Shown piece after piece: positions 27,934-44,372 of a stretch of DNA of 64,000 nucleotides (position 1 is the first letter of the stretch; every line of letters starts with the position of its first letter). Under the pieces are notes generated by a model. It ran no database searches and was not told where the DNA came from. It saw only the letters and a program-made list of their open reading frames with translations. The position numbers and the translations under genes are program-made. Where the stretch lies: positions 62,001-126,000 of the forward strand of contig JABVXV010000024.1 in assembly GCA_013365325.1 (NCBI GenBank), read 5' to 3'. Source of the DNA: Dipetalonema caudispina (taxonomy: Eukaryota > Nematoda > Chromadorea > Rhabditida > Onchocercidae).

Positions 27934-29018
27934 GTTTCCAGTACTATGAATCGAGAATATCCTCGTCAATTCGACTCAAAATACCATTCCTGATAAGTTC
28001 TCTTTCTAAATCATGCACTATTCAAGTATACAGATTGCAAACAGCATCATACCTGCATCAGAATTATTATGACAACCTACGGATGCTACAAAACAAGGAA
28101 TCTCGAAAGTATGCTTGTGCATCCGGTAGAATTGTCGTAGTTGAACAAATCAACTGTTAAACAACTGCGCTTATTCATAAAACTTCAAGTTTAGATAATT
28201 CAAATTGTTCTAAGGAAATTATTAATCGGAAGTAAAAATAACGCTTCAAAATCCCATAATTCTTTTGATCTTAAGATCTCAAAATAGTCAATATACTATA
28301 AAAGAATAAAATACTAGTCAAAAGACATTTCGGCGGTCAACAGCTAAGGATATTTCCTTTAAAATAATTCGAAAATTTCCTTTCTTCAGTAGTATTGTAT
28401 TAAAAGTAAACGAAGGAAGTCATTCGTCCAGTAAAGTAAAATAATATCACGATCTGATACGGAATTTTGTGCAGTCATTTATCATAAACACAAAAATTTA
28501 ATATACGTTACGGAAAGATACCCAAATTTATGGAGAAAAACGACGAGATCGAAATAAAGATGACTGAATGATTTACTTTATAGTTAATTTTTTCCTTATC
28601 AATAAGCAAAGGCATCATTAAACAAAACTGGAAGTACAGATGCAAGTAGTAGGAAAGATATTATTATGACATTAGTAGACAAATGAAAATCATTGATGAT
28701 ATGTCATTCTTCACCCAATAAATCTAGATTCATTTCAGTCTCCTAAAACTCAGTTCTAGATGCTAATAGCCACGCTCCATGGAAATGAACCAAGTGTTGA
28801 TTGAGAAGGAAGCACAGATGGTAAGTTGATCAGAACATAATTTTTTTTAAACCCGTAATGTTATAAATAATTTCGTTTAATTCTCAATCTTCATCTTAGT
28901 ATTCAGTCTCGCAGAAAAGGCGATTTTTGGTATTGCTTCAGAGATGTTCAGATGAAATAAAGCACATATAAACGATCAATTTCTTCCCGAGAGAAACAAT
29001 GCTAACAACATATAAGGG
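27934..29018. other. Intergenic region between PIH1D1-like and LDHD-like genes
   Basis: About 1.1 kb between two minus-strand genes. No exon, RNA gene or repeat could be supported. If the genes are co-transcribed, this stretch would carry the 3' end signal of the upstream gene and the leader acceptor of the LDHD mRNA; neither is clear by eye. Confidence 0.5.
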
Positions 29019-31269
29019 TCACCAAACGACAGGAACCAGGATACGTAGTATTCTTTCATCTGTTAAGAATTTCGCTTCAACTCTTTTATAGTCTACCTTT
29101 ACTGGAAAATAAATATCCAAGATTGTTTGTTTCCGATCAAGAATGATCAATAAGTGATCGTCGTTCATCCGAATATTTAACCTAAAAAGTCCATTATACA
29201 TAAAATGGAATTCGTTATTTAAACCCCAAATTCGAATTATTAACCGCTCTCTCATTACTGTGATAAAGTTTATAAATAGAGACAATATACCTAAAAGAGA
29301 AAATATACAATAACCTGTCAATATTTCTTATCGGTGGTTCCACATTAGTGAGCTTCAGGTTTACTTCCAGCTGTCTCCCGTTTCGAAGAAGAAGTAGACA
29401 ATTCTTTGGTAGACAGTATTGCTGCAATTCACTCGTAAATTAAATTTCGCTCAACATACACCATAAACATTGAGTTTAGAACTTTTCACGCAATATCGAT
29501 GCCTCAGGTTTCATTATTTATTAGTCACCGATTTATGAAAACCATAAAGCTTCACATATTTATGAATAACAAAAACCTGAGAAGAAATGGGAAAAAAGCA
29601 AAAACAACTTTTGTAGAAAGTTTAATGATTTATGACTTCCCTTCTTAATAGGTAGGTAATCGATAAGTCACAACCGAGAACAAGAGAGAGGACGTTCTAT
29701 TATATTAATTAAAACAAAATAAAGACATTAAGGCTTTGGAAATATAAAAACTAATAGAGAGCAGGTAACTTTGGTACCTCATGGATTGGTTCCTCTGATT
29801 GTTTTACTGATTCCACTTCCCTTATAAATGCCTCTCGTGGCTTTTTTCGTATTCTCTGTGCACTCAAATCACCCATACACTTTCGATTTTTTAATTTAAT
29901 TGCTCCCTGAATATATAAATCCTAATTAATTAAGGAAAATACTGCACCAACGATAAAAGAAATCAAAAATGAAAAATTGAGAAAATTTTCAACAGAGTTG
30001 GATTTTAGTGACGCGACCTCAGTAGCAAATTTTGAATAATGAAGAGATATCAGTATTTGGTAGGGAGAATATTGCAACAATATAAATGAAATTCAAAACA
30101 ATAATATAATTTCTGAAGACTACACCTTCACATCGATCTTAATATCATGTTTCTTTTCGATTGCTTCTGAAACAACTAATAGTAATAACTGCCGGAAGAA
30201 TTCACTCTTTTCAAGCTGCGTCAAATAAAACGTAGAATTGATGATTACATCTATCTAAAACACAGACAACGTTGAAAATGAAGTCATAAGTCTAGACTTA
30301 TATCATCATTAGCCTCTTAATCATACGAGGGAATAAATATGAAAGAGCTCAATTGTAAGTAAATGAAGCAAACCATGAAAGCCTGTATAAGCGAAATAAG
30401 TCATAAATACGGACCTAAGATATGCAAAATGACAGCTGCTTCAACTATAAAATAAGCATCACCTTTACAGAATTTTCTCCTCTTCTATCTAAGACCACTT
30501 CAACATCACCAACACATAATGGTATACGATACCTTGAGGGATCACTTGAATCCAACAATTTTGCAACTTCGTCCTGTAGTTTTTTAAAAAGAAATAAACT
30601 AAAAAAAATTGGCTTCATTAACGAATATAATTATCAGTTCAATAAAAAACGAGATTGATATTTAACTTTGTCGACAACTGACTCAAAAAACTTTATGTTC
30701 CTACACCCTGGAATCACTTATCCAAAAGAAATTTCTTTTGTGACTTCAGAAAATGATATGCGACTTTAGCCAAAAATCTTAAACCCCTTTTTAAATCAGA
30801 ATGATCAATTACCATATGTCATTTATATCATACATTATGGATTAATAACAAAAACATACCTCACTGAGATCCTCTGGAGCGGGTAATTGTGCGCAATGAC
30901 AAATATTTAAAAAAAGTTTACATTTCTCTTTCATTAACAGTGTGCGACAATTGGAATCCACCTTCAAAAGAGATAATCAATGCTTTCTGGATCTGTTATA
31001 ACGCTTTTATTATAGTAAGCTTCAATCAATACTAAAAGTGTTACCAATATAAGTTATACTGAAATCATAGATTCCATATATCGACTCTTATACTAGAACT
31101 AAATTTCAAGCATCATACCAATCAACATTTCAGTAACTAATGGATAAACAATTAAATAAAACCGTACTTCTTTGAATTTAATGACATAACCAGGTATGGG
31201 ATGTACAACCCATGCGTCCTTCTCGTTGATATTAGCAATTGCATCATGCAATTCACTCCCAGTAAACAT
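29019..31269 (-). CDS. PIH1D1: PIH1 domain-containing protein 1-like (R2TP/HSP90 co-chaperone adaptor)
   Basis: Seven minus-strand exons: 31269-31168, 30961-30860, 30573-30463, 30254-30126, 29906-29778, 29421-29315, 29181-29019. They encode 280 residues, close to human PIH1D1, with all phases closing. The N-terminal PIH1 domain shows HPIPGYVIKFK, then KLFLNICH, then APEDLSE, and continues through YRIPLCVGDVEVVLDRRG and FFRQLLLLVVSEAIEKK to the NRKCMGDLSAQRIRK segment. The last two exons form a CS-like beta domain (LDIYFPVKVDYKRVEAKF). Known role: substrate adaptor of the R2TP complex (RUVBL1/2, RPAP3/Tah1), which binds phosphorylated acidic motifs and recruits HSP90 to assemble PIKKs, box C/D snoRNPs and RNA polymerases. 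Lys31 and Lys49 fall where the human phosphopeptide-binding lysines align (by memory). A short extra segment (VDSNCRTLLMKEKC) sits between them. PIH1D2 is a less likely assignment. Confidence 0.88.
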
Positions 31270-32309
31270 CAATTTCTACTTTATCTATGAATTTTTTGAA
31301 GTGGGAAATATTGTTCGATGAATCTGTAACAGCAGAAAAAAAAAAAAAAAAAAATGATGAAATTTCCGGACACTAAAATCTACGACGCTTTCTCATTTCA
31401 AAACAATGAAACAATACTTTAAACGTTAAATGGTTTGTTCGATTTTCAAATTTGTGAATATTGGCACAGTGTAAAAATGGTCACAGATAAAACTCATGAA
31501 ACAAATATTCTAAACTTGAATAATCGACTCAGAATAAATCCAGTAATCAGGTGATCCTTCTGACTTAACAACAGCTTATTACGATACATCATCATCATCA
31601 CATTTCCAGCACATTTCATCAAATGAACATACAAAGAATTTATTGAGTAATCGCTAAGGTTACTTACTCCTCAACTGCAGTTTGTGAATGCTCCATGCAT
31701 TCAGAATAAAGAAAAAGAAGAAAAAAAGAAACAAAAATGTATTTTGATTTCTTCAAATATGGATGAATACAGCACGGCATTTTTAAATGGTAAACCATGA
31801 AAACGAATAATTTTTATTAATTTATAACATAATTTATACAAAAACAATTATGTGCAACCAAAGAAATAGATAAGGAACATCATAAGTTGAAATATAAAAC
31901 AACCGATAAAGGTTCATTCTTTAAGAGTTACGTAGAATGACATACTGTTGCTCTATAGCAGCGGACAGTATCAAGCGATCGATCAAAGTTAAAAGTATGC
32001 ATGCAAGCAAAAATGAAAGACATCGTCTCTGTAATTAATATTTTTTTGGGGGCTAGAAATAAAATTGAAATATTGCTATAAAATGGACAAGTAAAGCCTA
32101 AATAGCATGCCAACCTTATCGTAAAATTTAGTCGGCAAGAATGTCATCTCCTTTATATCCTCCGACTAACAACTGGTGCTGTAACTAACCAAAACAATAT
32201 ATGGTATAGAAGGACGAGAATAACATTATTACGATATGAAAATTGGAAAAATAGAACATTTTCGAACAATAAACAGTAATTCATATGAATCCTAAAATAC
32301 CATTATACT
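31270..32309. other. Intergenic region between YIPF5-like and PIH1D1-like genes
   Basis: About 1.0 kb between two minus-strand genes. It contains a poly-A run near 31335 and no supported exon. An open frame at 31928-32113 (minus) shows no conserved feature. Confidence 0.5.
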
Positions 32310-34654
<2,345 letters not shown>

Positions 34655-35574
34655 CACTTCTCTAACTTGCAAACTTTTTTCTTATTTAGTTTTACAATAA
34701 CAAGCGAATTAAATATATCTGGAAGATTTTCATCTATAATTCCACCAAGAATTACTAACTTACTTAATCCATAACAATTCAATTTTCTTCGTACCTCAAC
34801 GCTCAAACAGTGTTGTGAATAGAGTAAAAAAACGTAAACACCTTACCAGTTAAATGTCATCAAATTTGAAAATCCAAGCATGGAAATTTATAAAAATACG
34901 TTAGCTTAACTTAACTTTTGCTTCTAACACGTTATAAAATCACACGTCATGAAGTTACACGTATCACGTACGCATACGCATTGAAAAAACAAATCGGAAT
35001 GAGCAATCAAATCATCTCGGACTGACTACTTTCACGGTTCGTTGCATACAACGAAACGTGCAATACACGTTTTTTCTGATGGAAGTATAGGGGATGTGGT
35101 ATCAGACGTGGAAACATGTGACAGCACACGTTTGAAGGATTATGACATTTGTAGGAATGATTAGAATACGCATGAATTAGTGAATAAGATTGCGTGGAGG
35201 AGTGAAGTTACAGAGAGGTTCATGCTTTTATTGTAAGCTGGAGAAAAGGAACGACGACAGTAGGCCTATTTATGTCTCTGAGATAGTCCTACGTTACGAT
35301 AAAGTATGTGGGACTAGAGGTCCAAGGCAACAATAGATTGAGCTATACGTAGCAGACGGAATCATATGTGATTCACCTGGATATATCTGTCATTACGTAT
35401 TTATTTTTCGCTGTGAATTCATGGAGTAATTTGGATGAATAAAATATGAAGTACAAAGATAAGAACTATCCTGGTGTCTTCAGATCATATGATTATATTT
35501 AGCTCATTATTTATAGTATTATGATAATCTTATATTTAGTTCATATTTCTGCAAATCAGTTTTATTTCAGGACA
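34655..35574. promoter_or_regulatory. Divergent intergenic region (YIPF5-like / listerin) with CACGT cluster
   Basis: About 0.9 kb between divergently transcribed housekeeping genes, presumably a shared or back-to-back promoter. The CACGT core, on either strand, occurs at 34928, 34943, 34958, 34965, 35056, 35066, 35106 and 35127. No other feature was recognised. Promoter function is inferred only from the divergent gene starts. Confidence 0.5.
35562..35571 (+). promoter_or_regulatory. Probable SL trans-splice acceptor of listerin mRNA
   Basis: A strong nematode acceptor, ttttatttcag, ends a few bases before the start codon at 35575, with no matching upstream exon. That is the usual arrangement for spliced-leader addition in nematodes. 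Confidence 0.55.
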
Positions 35575-38500
35575 ATGAGCAAACATCAACGTCGAAAAGG
35601 AAATGCTCAGGTAAGTCACTCTTTCAATCATGATAATCTATGATTAAAGATCAGAATACGAGGAGGGGAAAGGTATGGCCAGTTTCGAACTGTCGTGCAA
35701 CAAATGATTCGCTTTATCGAATAATGAAGTAATTGAATGTAAACATGATTGAAAATCCATGAATTTTTGCAGGCAGCAAGCAGTGCCCATGCTGCAGAGT
35801 TACTGACCAATTCTGGACATTCGCTGCAGATTGTAACATTTGGTGATTGTGAACCGTTTGCAGCAACTTCACTGGAGAATCGCGATGCAGATGAAGAACT
35901 CTTTGATGCTGAAATCCAGATTGCTTTAAGAAAAACCATGAAAAGAGATTCACAGACTCGTGAAAAGGTACATGCCATCTCTGAACTTAAACGTCTAAAC
36001 CTTTGATTGCATAATTTTTTTCGGAACATTGGAAATCTAACCATCTTAGTGAATATTGTCTGATTCAAAGTTAATGGTTTTTTAATATATTGATGTAACT
36101 ATCAACAGATTTAGCATCGTTTCTACAAATTAACCGTACAAATCTACAAATTATCTTTAGTAGATTTAGTGTATATGTTATAAGGATGTCAATTGTTTCT
36201 CACAACTATTATGCCATCAATTATGCAACCGTATTTTCATTATTCGATCAGTTATATAACATTTTTTCAGGGACTGAAAGAATTGAGACGACTGATTGAT
36301 GAAGTAGCATTCGACGATGTCCGAAAAAGTTTCAAACATTTTGTTGCCTTATTTCCTAAACTAGCTCTTGATACGACTGCTACAGTAAGATCTAATGTGG
36401 TCCGTGTCTTGGGAGACTACATCAAAAAGCTGCAAAAAAATTGTGAACCATACCTAAAAAAGGTTAGAATTTTCCATAGGGATATTGTTCTTATTAATGC
36501 TTATAAATGATGTGGTATTCCAAATATTTGGTCTCGTAGTAATTTAAAGCCGTGAAGTATACAAATTAGTTAATATGCACGCCCAAGGATTTTCATCGTT
36601 CATTTCACAAACTTAGAACTTTCGGAACTCAGTCGTTTTGGTTGTTAAATTTTTCTGAATTAAAAAAAAGGAAGGAACTTTCATAGGCTTCCGGAGCATT
36701 CATTAGGACACATCGAAATATGGAATAAAAGTAATCATCTGATCTACCACTCTTCATCAAACAGTAGCCGATATTACTAATACCTGTTCAATTGAACTGA
36801 TCGAATTTGATGTTTAAAGCGCTTTCGTGGGAAGTTTTCTTGTTAAAACAAAAATACAAATTTGCAGGTTTTACCTTATGTGATATTGATGATGCACGAT
36901 AACTATTCTCAAGTAGTTAACGAATCAAAAAGCATGCTAGCTGAATGTTTTCCGAATGAGAAATATGGTATTGTCTTAGAAATGTTCAAGGAGCCAGTAT
37001 GTGGAATAGCCCTTAAATTTGTAAGTGGCAAACATTCGCTGTTAGCTAGGTACGTTTGTTATCATGCTGATTTCCCTATTTTGTTTCGGACATTGTTTTT
37101 TAATTAAGAATGATCTGAACAAGAATTTATGGAGTCAAAAATGGAATTTTTGTAGTATCTTTTGTTTCTTTGAAAAAAAGGTTCTTTGAAAATCACCCCA
37201 GGATTTCCTTACTTTTTTATAACTAGTCCTATCAAAATTTACATATTGCAGTTGCGAAGTAGAGGAGACTGAAGATCAGCGCTTCGTGAGGCTTGCTTCA
37301 CAAAGCTTGCAGTACCTTCATTGGGCTTGTGCGCAGTCTCTTAGCGAAGAACAGCGTAATCGAATACTTGAATTTTTCAGTACCCCAGCACACAGACGAT
37401 TAGTGTCATCGTCTGCTCAGGTGATTTAAAGGAACTTGGCATTATTTCATTTATTTTTATATCATTCTGTTACCGACTTTATTTTATTGAAATTACTTTA
37501 TTTACAATTGAGTAATTTGCTCCTATTTCCCCTAAATGCGGACCATTCCTATCCATTTTTTAATCGTCATTAATGTCGTCTTTTTTAAGAAAGAAAGGTG
37601 AGGATTATGGATAATTTCTTGAGAATATCGTTGTTCACCTTCTAGCTTACTGTCATTCTCCTTCACAGTAATGGATGCTGCAGGTCGTTAGTGCCACAAT
37701 GATCTTAGCAAATCGCATAAGGACTTTACCTGGTGGATGGGAAGCAGTATTAAGGAGTGCCATACCGGCTGCAGCATTAAGCCATTTGGACGATGATGAC
37801 AGGAGCGTCTGTCGCACATCTGCTCTTCTCATTCTTGAAATGGCCAAGGCGAACTTGCTGTTTGGTGTATTGGATATTGATAATTTAGTGGTACGTCGTG
37901 TGGTAGCATTGATTAGGCGGAAGCGAAAGTAAGTGCCTGATTTGGTATAAAATTTATCGTTATCAGCAAGCTATCAGGAATCGACACTGATAAAATGCGA
38001 TCAATTACCATAATATTATTGAGAGCACGCTGCATCATGCTATCTATTATTTTATTTTTTTATAAAACACCTAAGTTGCAAAATTTACAAAGTAAGATAT
38101 TCTTGATCCATTTTCTGTAAAACGTTGAAAGGCGAACGTACTGATGTTTTTTCTGAATAACAGAATGTCAAAACATTAAAGGGCAAGGGGGCAAATGTGG
38201 ATAAAATGTAATAAATGTAATAGATAGCAAAAGTAGGTAAATAGATTTTTCCATTGTTATAGCTTCTGGAATCATATCTCAACTATTTTGGTACCTGTAA
38301 TAAAAGCCGTCCTTGAGGAGAAGACAGTGGATGAAGCTCGAGAGTTGCTGGAGCGAATACTGAATGCCTTTTTCGACGGGTGATTGCTTTTAAACCTATT
38401 CGTCCACGACTTGTTCATCAGTTCAGTTTTAGTAGTCTAGTTCAAAGTGCACTTGTTCAAGATGCATGTTTTTACAGTTGCCCATTAGAGGGAAAAAAAC

Positions 38501-41500
38501 GCATCTAACGTTCAATTATGTTAAAATTTTCCATGTAAAGTTTTTATAAAATAAAGGATCAGTGGTCCAAATTGTGCATTTTAGGATGCCTTGGAATTTA
38601 TCGTTTCCGAGTGTTGCCTGGGTAAATACTTTTGTAGAATTCACGGAATTTGGGATTTGGTGGACCATGAATCGGTGTACTACTGATTTGGTTATTGTTA
38701 TGGATGAATTTATTGCAAAGGTTTTTTTTTTCCTATCATGTTTAGAGTGCTTCAATTTAGTGTTATGATTTGTTATTTCCTGTAAAATTTTAGATATGGA
38801 TTGCGACAAAGTGCACTCTGAAGTGGAATGACAAGTCATTAGTCAAGAAAATGGTGCGTTTGATAGAACGCATTACCAATCAGTGGTTCCAGAATTCTCA
38901 GATTGCACATCGAATACGTCACCAAATTGAGGAGCATCTTTTGAATGAGGTATTTCTTGTTTTGTAGTTTCCGATTGAAATACATGTATATTTTGCAAAT
39001 GCTCTTTTGAAGGAAAAATTTAAAAAGAAAATTCTATGAGCTACTCAGTAGTTAGTAATTTATATGCTGCAATGAATTATTTCCAGCTCCCATCTACGGA
39101 ACCGATAGTCGAAGAGCTATTTTGCGACAAAGTAGAGCTAATTTGGTCAAGCTTCGTAGTGCAATTACTCAGACATACACATGCTGGCCAGAAATTAGTT
39201 TATGATGTGATGGAAAAATGTAATGACGACGTACTGAAATACATCAATTCTCGAGTTGACATTTGTCAAGCTATTTCGAGAAAAATTGATTGGAATGATG
39301 CGGAAGATACGGCACTGCTTATGCTGAAGTTATTGATGGAACTCACCGCTAAATTTGGCAAGCAGATCAGCGAGTTTTATGAGGTGTAGTATTTGAAAAT
39401 GATGTTTTACTACAAATATAATGCGAGTTTTATCGTCATGGCATTCTCTTCGTAATAATTGTCCATACGTCCCATCTTCTCATTGCTTACGAATTGCTCG
39501 GGCAGAAAAAATTTTTGTTTTTATAGAGAAATCTGATGATTCCATGTGTAAATGGATAATTCGGAAAGAATTACTTTGACGGAACATTCTTGCAGAGTTT
39601 TGTCTTCTCAAATCCTCGGAATTACCCCTTTCAGAAGAACTACTGATTCCGTAGTTTTTAGTACTCGGAACTAGCAATTCACGTTTAATATGAGAATATT
39701 GATCTGAGAAAGCGATATGCTAATTAGAAACCGAAATTTTAACAATATATCTGATCGAGTTAAGAATTAGTGAAGTTCAAATTTTTAAGTTATCGTTGCG
39801 AGTTTGGGGTGCATATATTTTGATAAGATTGTCTATTCTTTTGATTAGAAAGGTTGTTGAGGGTCGTTGATGCATACTTTTGTTGCAGGTTAATGACGAA
39901 CTAACATCTGTACGATATTTGATTGCTTTCGGATTACTAGATAAGGAGAGGTGTTCCGTAGCACATTTTATCGATGATGATCTATTGCTTATAAGAGCTA
40001 TGCGATTTTGTGTTCATCAAGCAGATCTGAAACGTTGGGACATTCTTATGGATATCGCGAAGTCCTTTCCTTATTTTGAAACCGCTTTCCAACAAGTAAG
40101 TTTGTTGCGCTAACTCGTTTAATATCCTTCAAAATATTTAAAAGTGTATTCATATATATGCTGATGCTAATTCATGTTTTAACCGTTGCAATATCATCGA
40201 AATTTTTGGTTCTATATGACTAGTGAAGCAAATAGTCTAAAATAACGCTTTTCATATGAGAGTAAATTTCTGAAGATGGGGATAAAGAAGATATAAAAAA
40301 GTTGGGAGAAGACATATCAAAATAGATGAAAGTTTGATGGATCTTATGAATCCTGGTTGTAAGCTCCTTCCCTTATCAGGTGTAAATATGAAGTGAGTTT
40401 GTAAATTAATGTTTGTTGTTGTTGAGGTATTGGTAGAGAATCGTTATCAGATAGACCAACAGCTGCTTATAACAGTGTTAAACAAGCGAGGACGAGAGGT
40501 AATTAAATTATTTCTTTTTCATATTCTTTTACCTTATGAACTTCAAATGGTTAATACCAAGTTCGTGAAAAAAAAAAATTGTTTTGCTAATCGAAATATT
40601 ATAGGTTTCTGAATATTTGCGGAGCAAACTCGTTGATCTTATTGTTGGACAATTTTTCGAAACAGAAGAAACATCTTCAGGTTGTAATTTAGTCTGATTG
40701 TTTGCGCAGGATATAATAGATTCCAGCTTCATCATGTTTTCCTTACTGAAGCATTGAACAGAGTTATAATTTGTGTTAACACAGGTAGTAAGAGATACAA
40801 AAATTTTTGTAAACGTTGAGAGCATTTTCATTCTGTTACTTAATTATTCAGTCACTGATTTATAGTTGAATAATTGCAAACACATTTTAACTCGAGGAAC
40901 TTGCACATTTGTGATATGCTTAAGCATGTTTTCAGAGATTATAAACGAAACAGTTGAAGTGATGGTTTCATCCAGTGTGGATATGAAATCAGTAGCACAA
41001 ACCATTACCAATAAAATTAAATCAATCAACCTGCTTCAGTATGAGTATGTTTTGTAAGCTATGATTGGAACTCTTGGATATTAAATGAAAATTTCCCGTC
41101 ATTTCTATTTTATTACATATTAAGCCAGCCTCTCTTTCCTGTGAAAGCAAAACTGAAAAGCGTTTCTCATCACGAATTTAAACTACACGGAAAATGAATA
41201 ATTCGAAACTCTCTAATGCACGTTTGGAACTGAAAAAATTTTTTGATATTATCAAATTGAGATATATTCTTTTTTAATGTTTCATTTGACATATTTAATA
41301 CAACAGCATCTAAAAACTTTGTCATATTCATCCACTATCTTTGCATTTTTGAACCACTCTTTTTTCAGTTGCTCTGGTATTGAAATTGCAACATCAATTG
41401 CTACTTCATTGCCATCATCATCTGTAGTTTATTTTATTATAAACTCTACCGATTTGGCTGATAACTTATCTGCGCTTGATAAAATGGTATTTATTATTAA

Positions 41501-44339
41501 TAATGTTAGGATCATTAAGATGACAATAAGCAAATGTTTTACTAAGCGATGCTTAAAATGCTTTCTTAAAAACTGAACAATGTGAGCGTTGTTAATCCTT
41601 TTAAAATCCTTCGTTTTTCTTCTGAAATGCTGCATAGTCAATTTTAATGTCAACACTACAGAACATATTGAACAAGATACTGAGAACTGGCTTTTATTAT
41701 CAACCAGTAGACTTTTTCTACGTTGAATATTTCATTTGTTTACACAATTGCAATAACGCCCTTAATTATAGCAAATCCATGGGAATTTAACTATAAGGTA
41801 CTGTGAGTGATAAGATTTTTTTCTGGGAATAAATCCACATTTGCTAAAACTACATTTATAATGGGTAGCATTTGTTTGACTATAACTTAATATCTCGTTT
41901 TATTGATTTTAAATGATCAGTGCAACATTTATTAAAATTGAGCAACAACTTGCAGTACGGCTTAGAAATAATGGATGCGCAGGAATGTCTTGCTTCGTCA
42001 ATAGCTAAATCGTTGTTCAATGGAAATGTGGATAATAATTCCATGTTGTTACCTCATCTCAGTTATGCTGTATTTATAATAAGTTATCTCGACATGGCAC
42101 TTGAGGATCACGTTGGATATTGTACGACAAGCTTCCTTTATGCTATTACCGTATTGTCATTGGCATCCATAAATACAATATGTAGCGAGAAGCTCATTGA
42201 CATAAGGACAAACTTGAATAATCTGGTCAACAACTTGATTTTGGTTTGTTCATTCCTTCATTTTTGCGATGGTTTTTTGCTTTATTTATTCGAAATATTA
42301 CCGCGACATCTTACTTCATTACACGGTAATGGCTAAAGCTTGTAAAAGAATGTTTCGGAAAATAGGTGTAGAGATCCTGATCCCAATTAATTATATTATT
42401 CCAGGCAAACGAACAGCATAGGGAAAACCTTCTTTCTGAATGTATCTCACTAATTGCCAAAGGAAATGAATCGTTATGCTTGTTCGTTGCATTACGTTTC
42501 ATAGCAAGCGGTTTATGCATGGAAAAAGTTGAGGCATTATTCAAAACTTCTGTAAAGAGCTTGGATCCCTTTGGGGTCGTATTTTGTTCCGCAGCTCTTC
42601 GCTTCCAAGGTTATTTTTTATTACAGAATTATCACATTCTAAATTTTCTTTAGTGTTTATGCTTGTAATAAACCGAGATCAAAAGTTTTTGCAAAGTTAT
42701 ACAGAAGGAAAAGATATTTGTGTTTCAAAATCTTGAAAGTCAAGAGGAAAAACTCTTCGGACTTATATATATATATATAATATGTCATTTTCAGATGTAG
42801 GAAAAGTGTGTGACGATTATTGTGATCCTTCTGCTGCTATGAAATACTGGACAAGTCGTTTTGAAATAGCATCATCTTTGAAAAAATCACTGAATATACT
42901 CCAGTTGTTTACTCAGTTCATGACAGAGGGACGCTCCATGCTTGAAGAATATTTATTCACTTACAGGTGAATATTGGATTCTTTTTGTTATTTCTTAAAA
43001 AAGGTAGAATGAATACCGCATCGAAAATACATAAATCCTACTTACTTACCTTACTCATCCCGGCTCAGTTATTTTTACTTTGTTGAGTACACTACACATT
43101 GCTTAGAATGCAGAAAAACTGTTTGACATTCTGAAACATGCAGTACAATATGATAGAACGTTAAGTGAAACTTAGCAGCGTGGAACAATGTTTTTTATCC
43201 AGCCTGAACGTTTAATGAAAAGGTCACCTGAACAACGGAGAGTTGTTATGTCTGATGTTGTTCTTTCTATATAGCTGCGAGACAGAGGAAGATGAAGAAC
43301 GAAATATATTCAACTGCGCTCTTCTTCGTTTCCTGACTCATTGTTGTCCATATCTACGGCAAATGGATACCTCTATGCGAGATTTCTTATGCTGCGCATT
43401 AATTACATCTCTCGAAGTATGTCTGATAATTGGTTTTAAACTAAGATGTGAATTTTTCAAAAAATATAGTGTTTTATCAATTAAATGACACTTTTATTTG
43501 TTAATAAAGCTGTAGCAACAAAAATTTTGATATTTCTTAAGCAAATTATAGTGGCATAGATATCGAAAGACAGATTTAGTGGGTAACGATGCTGATATTT
43601 TCGTTAAGGTACTGTAACTTGTTCTTCCAGGGGTGCATTAGTTTCCGTTACATCTGGCTCTAGGAGTAAAAATGTAAAATAAAAAGTTATTCGTGAAGAC
43701 AGTGCAGTAATGCACTAGGGAAGAGAAGGTGATGTGTCTGATGCTTAGCAGATGTTAAAATTTCAGTTTAAAACTTCTGAAATGTATATTGCGGTGAAGT
43801 TTAGGGTTTGGAAATTTTCTTCGTTATATTTATATCTGCATTTTGTTTCTTGCGATTTTAGAGTGCTAATTCACTTTGGGGACACTGTAAGTCACGATCT
43901 TATATGTTGTTCAGCAGCATGTCTGTGAAGTTATTCAATGAATGTGCTCAAGTGATTGATAACACTAAAGTTGATGTCGAGTTAGCACCTTTCAGACAGG
44001 TCTACATTTTCATTTTCACTACGGTTAAATGAGCAGTTGAATTTTATGAAATCAAATTTTCAGCAACTGAATTTTTTACCAGTTTATTAGATTTATTTTT
44101 AACTAAATTATTGTCTGACATTAAACTTTATTTAAATTCAGGATTGGTCAGATTTCTTCTGTCCTACTGCGCAGAATATATTGCTCATATGGTTTTTGGG
44201 GCTCACTTCGTATCAGGAAAATTCTCATTCGATAGCGCTTCAGAACGCCCTTTGCCTATCAATAAATTACATGACCGAAGAATTTATGCGAACTGTCTCA
44301 TTACCGCCTATTTTCGATGTCGAATTGGATCTTCTCAAG

Positions 44340-44372
<33 letters not shown>

